DNA of 9,142 nucleotides. Source: a bacterium. Its GTDB lineage: Bacteria > Chlamydiota > Chlamydiia > Chlamydiales > SM23-39. The number at the start of each line of letters is the position of its first letter. Position 1 is the first letter of the stretch. The notes under the pieces are model-generated. The model searched no databases. It had not been told where the DNA came from and saw only the letters and a program-made list of their open reading frames with translations. Below are positions 5,436 through 9,142 of this stretch, piece after piece. The stretch lies in contig JAKAFF010000044.1 of the NCBI GenBank assembly GCA_021818045.1, positions 1-9,142 on the forward strand, written 5' to 3'. The translations under genes were made by a program, and so were the position numbers.

Positions 5436-5513
5436 TTGAGTGGGCCAGGGGAATCTCACCCCTAGCCCCTCTCAGAACGGTGCGAGAGCCTCTCGACTCA
5501 CACCGCTCCCATT
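5436..5513 (-). ncRNA. group II intron 3' relic: domains V and VI
   Basis: On the minus strand, 5508 down to 5475 is a 34-nt domain V. It begins GAGC (catalytic AGC), has an outer stem pairing GAGCGGTG with CACCGTTC including the expected G-U at the triad, a GAGA tetraloop, and ends GTTC. It continues into a domain-VI-like stem (GGCTAGGGGTGAGATTCCCCTGGCC) and a 3' end near CCCACTCAAC (about 5436). Length and secondary structure fit bacterial group II introns. No reverse transcriptase is present; the intron body that should lie at higher coordinates is replaced by about 80 bases of unrecognised sequence and then a MITE. It is a decayed 3' fragment, unlikely to splice. Confidence 0.72.
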
Positions 5514-5592
5514 AAATAGCCATCGCAAATATTCCCTGCTGCCAGTGTATGAATAATCCAGACCTTTCCTTCACACTCCTTTTGATGAAGTA

Positions 5593-5751
5593 TACACAAA
5601 TGAGTTCAAAAGTTGGATTTTCGGCTGCGCCAAAGCGGCGCAATTTACCTATCGTAAGTGACCCTATATTTTTAATATTGGGTCACTTACGATAGGCGAA
5701 TTCCGCCAGCTTTCGCGTTGCCCAAAACCAACTTTTGAACTCATTTGTGTA
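5593..5751 (+). mobile_element. 159-bp palindromic MITE, copy C
   Basis: A complete element flanked by TA (5591-5592, 5752-5753). Terminal repeats are 24 bp and perfect. The internal arms stay homologous to each other all the way to the centre, so the whole element is one long imperfect palindrome. TGCGCC-AAAGC-GGCGCA makes an extra small hairpin in the left arm. It differs from copy A at two of 138 bases and from copy B at two of 159. It has been inserted upstream (in intron orientation) of the group II intron relic. It encodes nothing. Confidence 0.92.
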
Positions 5752-5753
5752 TA

Positions 5754-5971
5754 GTTGAGGTCTTGGGGTCTGAACTTTCCGACACATCCTGGGACACCCT
5801 CAGAAATTGGGTCTTTCTGCATCGAAAGAGTGCTTCAGAATAATGGTTCGTTGTCGTATGATGTTTCTTGCTATATTGATTTCGTAAAAAAAGAATTGCT
5901 ATTCCGTAGGTTCTTTTCATTCTGGTAAGCTCCATTTTGTACGGACGCAAATAGCTTATTAGGAGATATTT
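5754..5971. other. intergenic region upstream of the helicase
   Basis: No gene is supported. GACACCCTC at about 5802-5810 matches nine bases of the mini-element end but has no partner arm. A weak promoter-like pair (TTGATT at 5876-5881, TATTCC about 19 bases later) is too poor to call. AGGAG at 5961-5965 is the helicase ribosome site. Confidence 0.4.
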
Positions 5972-7243
5972 ATGTCATTTGATACCATGGGACTTTCCCA
6001 AGCAATTCTACGCGCAGTCCAAGAGAAAGGGTACAAAACCCCAACCTCTATTCAAGCCCAAGCGATCCCCATCATCCTACAAGGCAAGGATGTGATGGGT
6101 GGCGCGCAAACCGGAACTGGTAAGACAGCAGGTTTTGTCCTACCCATCGTGCACCTCATCAGTGAAAAAAAGGGCAAGCGCAAAGCGGGCTCTCCTCGCG
6201 TCCTGATTTTGACCCCAACGAGGGAACTGGCCGATCAGGTCTATGAAAGCGTCGGTGCTTACGGCAAGTATCTGCACTTGAAGCGCTGCGCTGTTTTTGG
6301 TGGAGTGCCAATGAGAGCACAGATCACGAACTTGCGCAAAGGGGTCGATATCCTCGTTGCAACGCCCGGCCGTCTATTAGACCACGTCAATCGCAAGACA
6401 ATCGACCTTTCTGCCGTGGAAATTTTGGTCCTCGATGAAGCGGACCGCATGCTGGACATGGGCTTTATTCACGACATTCGCAAGACCATCGAGTGCATGC
6501 CGAAAGAGCGACAAACACTGCTATTTTCTGCTACATTTTCCAAAGAGGTACAAAAGCTTGCCGAAACGCTTCTTCGCAATCCAGAAATGATCGAAGTTGC
6601 ACAAAGAAATACTGTTGCTGAAACCATTCAGCAAAGCATTTGCCTAGTCGATAGAAAAAGAAAGGCCGAACTCCTCACGCACCTCATCAATAAAAACAAT
6701 TGGAACCAAGTCCTCGTATTTACGCGCACAAAACACATGGCAGATCAATTGAGTCAGCTGCTCGACGAAAGTGGCATTCAAGCAACTGAAATCCATGGAG
6801 ATAAAACCCAAGGCGCAAGAAAACGGGCTCTGGCTCAATTTAAAAATGGACATGTTCGCGTACTCGTAGCGACCGACGTCGCAGCTCGCGGTCTTGATAT
6901 TGAGCAATTGTCCCACGTCGTCAACTTCGAACTGCCCACAGTTGCAAGCGACTATGTGCACAGAATTGGAAGAACCGGTAGAGCGGGCAACCAAGGGGAG
7001 GCTTTGTCTCTTGTTTGCAACGACGAAAGGCGCCTCTTAAGAGAGATCGAACGCCTTCTTAAAATCACTTTCCCTACAGTGACTGTCCCTGGATTTGAAG
7101 TCACCGCGCCCGCTCGCAAACAACCCGTTCGAAAAGGGCCAAAAAAAGGCTTCCGACCACACTCTTATCCGAAAAGAGACGCATCAGGCACACGCAAAGA
7201 GCGCACCCAAGATAAGAGGTACGAGAAACAGCGCTATCGATAA
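5972..7243 (+). CDS. rhlE: DEAD-box ATP-dependent RNA helicase, RhlE-like
   Basis: A 423-residue helicase with all superfamily 2 motifs. These are F3 and PTSIQ (Q motif, 24-28), AQTGTGKT (45-52), PTREL (82-86), TPGR (131-134), DEAD (155-158), SAT (186-188), VLVFTRTK (247-254), ATDVAARGLD (300-309) and HRIGRTGRAG (330-339). The tail from about 380 is short, very basic and RNA-binding in character. Start context and lack of extra domains fit the RhlE group, which unwinds RNA duplexes in ribosome assembly or mRNA decay; the exact subgroup is an inference. AGGAG lies 6 bases before ATG 5972. The gene is followed after 17 bases by aroDE, so the two may be co-transcribed. Confidence 0.9.
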   Translation: MSFDTMGLSQAILRAVQEKGYKTPTSIQAQAIPIILQGKDVMGGAQTGTGKTAGFVLPIVHLISEKKGKRKAGSPRVLILTPTRELADQVYESVGAYGKYLHLKRCAVFGGVPMRAQITNLRKGVDILVATPGRLLDHVNRKTIDLSAVEILVLDEADRMLDMGFIHDIRKTIECMPKERQTLLFSATFSKEVQKLAETLLRNPEMIEVAQRNTVAETIQQSICLVDRKRKAELLTHLINKNNWNQVLVFTRTKHMADQLSQLLDESGIQATEIHGDKTQGARKRALAQFKNGHVRVLVATDVAARGLDIEQLSHVVNFELPTVASDYVHRIGRTGRAGNQGEALSLVCNDERRLLREIERLLKITFPTVTVPGFEVTAPARKQPVRKGPKKGFRPHSYPKRDASGTRKERTQDKRYEKQRYR

Positions 7244-7249
7244 GCACAC

Positions 7250-7261
7250 CATTTGTGTATA
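7250..7261 (+). repeat. MITE-tip sequence CATTTGTGTATA at the aroDE start
   Basis: These 12 bases equal the last 10 bases of the MITE plus its TA target duplication. Nothing further upstream matches the element. It could be a relic of an insertion or excision, or chance in A/T-rich sequence. The A of the aroDE ATG is the last base of this motif. Confidence 0.4.
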
Positions 7262-8625
7262 TGCTTTTTCTATCGACACCAAAGCAAGATATTCAAGCTC
7301 AATCGGGTGCGGTTGAGCTGCGACTAGACAGGTCTAATCGCATTGATATAGAAAGCGTTAAGAATTTTATTCAGATTTCCAAAAGTCCCGTCATGTTGAC
7401 GCTGCGCAAAAAATCGCAAGGGGGGGATTTTCGAGGATCTGAGGAGGAAAGATTAGCGCTTATCAAACAGCTTTTAGCCCTAAAGCCTCCATTTTTTGAT
7501 CTTGAATGCGATATAAAATCGGATTTTCTTCATGAAATGATCCAAACCCACCCAAAGACGAAATTTGTCCTCTCTTATCACAATTTTCAAAACATTCCGA
7601 TCGATCTAGATGCCATCTACCATTCTATGCAAATGTATCCTGCCTTCAGCTACAAGATCGCTGTGATGGTACACTCCACAAATGATGCGCTCAAAATGCT
7701 TCTTTTCGCAAAAAAGCATCCCCAAACAAGCGTCATCTGCATGGGAGAAAAGGGGCAATTTGCCCGCATTTTAGGCCCCGTCGCTGGCAATCTCATAGAT
7801 TATGCAAGCCAAAGCGTTGCAGAGCAAACGGGTCCCTCGCAGCTGAGCTTTTCGGAGCTCATGGATATTTACCGCTATCCCTCTTTAAATAAAGAGACCG
7901 CTATTTATGGCCTCATTGGAGATCCCATTGCACAAAGTCCAGGACATCTCTATCACAATAGCGTCTTTCAAAAGCTACATCTCAACGCCGTTTATGTAAA
8001 AATGAACGTAAATCCTGAAGAGCTTGCAGAATTCATGCAGCAAGCTATTGCCATTGGGATTCGGGGACTTAGCGTCACAGCGCCTCTCAAGGAAAAGATT
8101 TTGCCCTTTGTCGACCACATTGAGCCAAGAGCCAAACAGATTGGCGCCATTAACACTCTCCTTTTTAAAAATGGACAAATCATAGGCACCAATACCGATG
8201 GTCCGGGCGCGCTCGATGCCATTGAACAAAAAATCCCTGTTCGAAATAAAAAAATCGTTCTTATAGGAGCTGGTGGTCCGGCACGTGGCATTGCCTTTGA
8301 AGCAAAAATGCGAGGAGCCCGCGTCTTAGTCTTGAATAGGACGGTGCAAAAAGCAAAAAAAATAGCCGCAGATTTAGAGTGCGACGCAGGGGGCCTTGAT
8401 GAGCTGCCAAAAGATTACGATATCCTCATCAACTGCTCGCCAGATCCGATGCCAATCGACCCCCAAAAAATCAAACCGCACACATGGGCGATGGATATTG
8501 TCTATTCTCCCAAAGACACAATCTTCCTGCAGGAGGCCTCTATGAGACACTGCCATCTCATTTATGGAGAAGAGATGTTCTTAAATCAGGCAGCACGGCA
8601 AACTGCTTTTTGGCAAGCATCGTGA
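7261..8625 (+). CDS. aroDE: bifunctional 3-dehydroquinate dehydratase (type I) / shikimate dehydrogenase, AroDE
   Basis: A 454-residue fusion (from ATG 7261) catalysing the third and fourth steps of the shikimate pathway: 3-dehydroquinate to 3-dehydroshikimate, then NADPH-dependent reduction to shikimate. Residues 1-205 are a type I dehydroquinase: ELRLD (19-23), catalytic H107, Schiff-base K132 and substrate-binding MGEKGQFARILG (161-172). Residues 215-454 are the dehydrogenase: catalytic K277 in SVTAPLK and D313 in NTDG, nucleotide loop GAGGPAR (336-342) and NRT (359-361). Its N-terminal substrate motif, GDPIAQSPGHLYHN, differs from the usual PI-HS-SP-IHN. A GTG six bases upstream (7255) is an alternative start; neither has a visible Shine-Dalgarno sequence. 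This fusion is typical of chlamydiae. aroB follows after a hairpin-rich gap. Confidence 0.92.
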   Translation: MLFLSTPKQDIQAQSGAVELRLDRSNRIDIESVKNFIQISKSPVMLTLRKKSQGGDFRGSEEERLALIKQLLALKPPFFDLECDIKSDFLHEMIQTHPKTKFVLSYHNFQNIPIDLDAIYHSMQMYPAFSYKIAVMVHSTNDALKMLLFAKKHPQTSVICMGEKGQFARILGPVAGNLIDYASQSVAEQTGPSQLSFSELMDIYRYPSLNKETAIYGLIGDPIAQSPGHLYHNSVFQKLHLNAVYVKMNVNPEELAEFMQQAIAIGIRGLSVTAPLKEKILPFVDHIEPRAKQIGAINTLLFKNGQIIGTNTDGPGALDAIEQKIPVRNKKIVLIGAGGPARGIAFEAKMRGARVLVLNRTVQKAKKIAADLECDAGGLDELPKDYDILINCSPDPMPIDPQKIKPHTWAMDIVYSPKDTIFLQEASMRHCHLIYGEEMFLNQAARQTAFWQAS

Positions 8626-8626
8626 A

Positions 8627-8646
8627 CCCAGGCCTTAAGGCCTGGG
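8627..8646. terminator. perfect 20-bp palindrome after aroDE
   Basis: CCCAGGCCTTAAGGCCTGGG begins one base after the aroDE stop codon. It is fully self-complementary but followed by mixed sequence rather than a T-run. It is the first of three stacked hairpins in 95 bases. Confidence 0.5.
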
Positions 8647-8657
8647 ATTGTATTGGT

Positions 8658-8694
8658 TAGGGAGGGGCTTCGAACCCCTCCCTACCCGTTTTTT
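8658..8694 (+). terminator. Rho-independent terminator between aroDE and aroB
   Basis: TAGGGAGGGG (8658-8667) pairs with CCCCTCCCTA (8675-8684) around CTTCGAA, followed by CCCG and six T (8689-8694). This is the best terminator in the window and should end the helicase-aroDE transcript, at least in part, before aroB. Confidence 0.75.
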
Positions 8695-8701
8695 GAAAAT
8701 A

Positions 8702-8721
8702 CCCCGCCCTTAAGGGCGGGG
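8702..8721. terminator. perfect 20-bp palindrome before aroB
   Basis: CCCCGCCCTTAAGGGCGGGG shares the CCTTAAGG centre with the palindrome at 8627-8646. It is followed by TTTCCC, a weak T-run. It ends 18 bases before the aroB start codon, close to the aroB ribosome site, so it may also affect aroB translation. Confidence 0.45.
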
Positions 8722-8739
8722 TTTCCCGACGGAGGAGGG

Positions 8740-9142
8740 ATGAAGACACTTCTCATTCACCCATCAACGCATCTCTACATTGGCCAAAACCTCCTTACAA
8801 CAAAGCGGCTATTAGAAATTTGCGGGCATCGGCGCCCCATTCTCATTGCGGATGCAGCAATCAAAGACTTATACGCTAAAGACCTTGCAAACAAGCTCAA
8901 TGCTCCCCTTCTCACCATTGCAAGCGGTGAAAAAGCGAAAAATCTGCAATCAGCCACCTCTTTGATCGACGACCTTTCCAAAATGGGATGCGACCGAGAC
9001 ACGCTGCTCATTGCCCTTGGCGGAGGGGTGACCACAGATCTTGTGGGGTTTGTGGCCTCTATTTATATGCGCGGGATTCCCCTCATCCTCATTCCCACAA
9101 GCTTACTTGCCATCGTCGATGCGGCAATGCGCGGGAAAAACG
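8740..9142 (+). CDS. aroB: 3-dehydroquinate synthase, AroB (5' part, runs off the window)
   Basis: 134 codons of the N-terminal NAD-binding part. AroB converts DAHP to 3-dehydroquinate, the substrate of the AroDE encoded upstream. GEKAKN (63-68), LGGGVTTDLVGFVASIYMRG (93-112) and IPTSLLAIVDAA (118-129) match the family. The motif after VD, usually SSVGGKT, reads AAMRGKN here, with Arg for a Gly and Asn for a Thr, right at the window edge. ATG 8740 has GGAGGAGG (8731-8738) immediately before it, spaced closely. A GC-rich palindrome lies 18 bases upstream. The 3' half, including the metal-binding histidines, is outside the window. Confidence 0.88.
   Translation, partial: MKTLLIHPSTHLYIGQNLLTTKRLLEICGHRRPILIADAAIKDLYAKDLANKLNAPLLTIASGEKAKNLQSATSLIDDLSKMGCDRDTLLIALGGGVTTDLVGFVASIYMRGIPLILIPTSLLAIVDAAMRGKN

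Noticed and set aside
5252..5515. 87-aa plus-strand frame after precursor 2
   Set aside because: It starts inside the core of precursor 2 in another frame and runs antisense through the group II intron domain V/VI; composition is not protein-like.
8658..8685. TTCGAA-type loop resembling a tRNA T arm
   Set aside because: No acceptor, D or anticodon arms are found around it; stem plus T-run fits a terminator.
1..9142. CRISPR array
   Set aside because: The repeated 159-bp units are dispersed, in both orientations, TA-flanked and without regular spacers.

Overview
The window looks like part of a chromosome of an environmental (amoeba-associated type) member of the Chlamydiota. The best evidence is a single-chain AroD-AroE fusion (type I 3-dehydroquinase plus shikimate dehydrogenase) next to aroB, an arrangement typical of chlamydiae. 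The phylum is an inference; I cannot name the species.

Layout. Positions 1-138 are the truncated end of a 159-bp palindromic miniature transposable element (MITE). Positions 139-429 are intergenic, with MITE-tip relics and a 45-bp hairpin. A large ADP-forming acyl-CoA synthetase/GNAT acetyltransferase fusion follows (430-3135). Next is an accessory island (about 3138-5753). It holds a 134-aa GRDP-like protein, a tiny ORF and two near-identical RiPP precursor genes of the nitrile-hydratase-leader (NHLP) family (4061-4357 and 4998-5279). It also holds an IS256-type transposase relic between the two precursors, a group II intron domain V/VI relic on the minus strand, and two more complete MITE copies. 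The ordinary chromosome resumes with a RhlE-like DEAD-box helicase (5972-7243), aroDE (7261-8625), three strong hairpins, and the start of aroB (8740 to the window edge).

The most interesting part is the twin RiPP locus. The two precursors share an 85-residue leader (11 differences in 255 nt) ending in AAAG, but then carry unrelated short cores (13 and 8 residues), each with a C-x3-C pair. This is the pattern expected for natural-product precursors that keep the enzyme-recognition leader and diversify the product. No maturase, protease or exporter is visible in the window, so maturation enzymes would have to act in trans.

The duplicated upstream region of the second precursor also preserves the empty target site of the MITE that sits in front of the first precursor. 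This shows a TA target duplication and a 159-bp element. The three MITE copies differ from one another by only about 2-4 bases, so the family was probably mobile recently. MITE tips are also found at the ribosome-binding region of the synthetase gene and at the start codon of aroDE.
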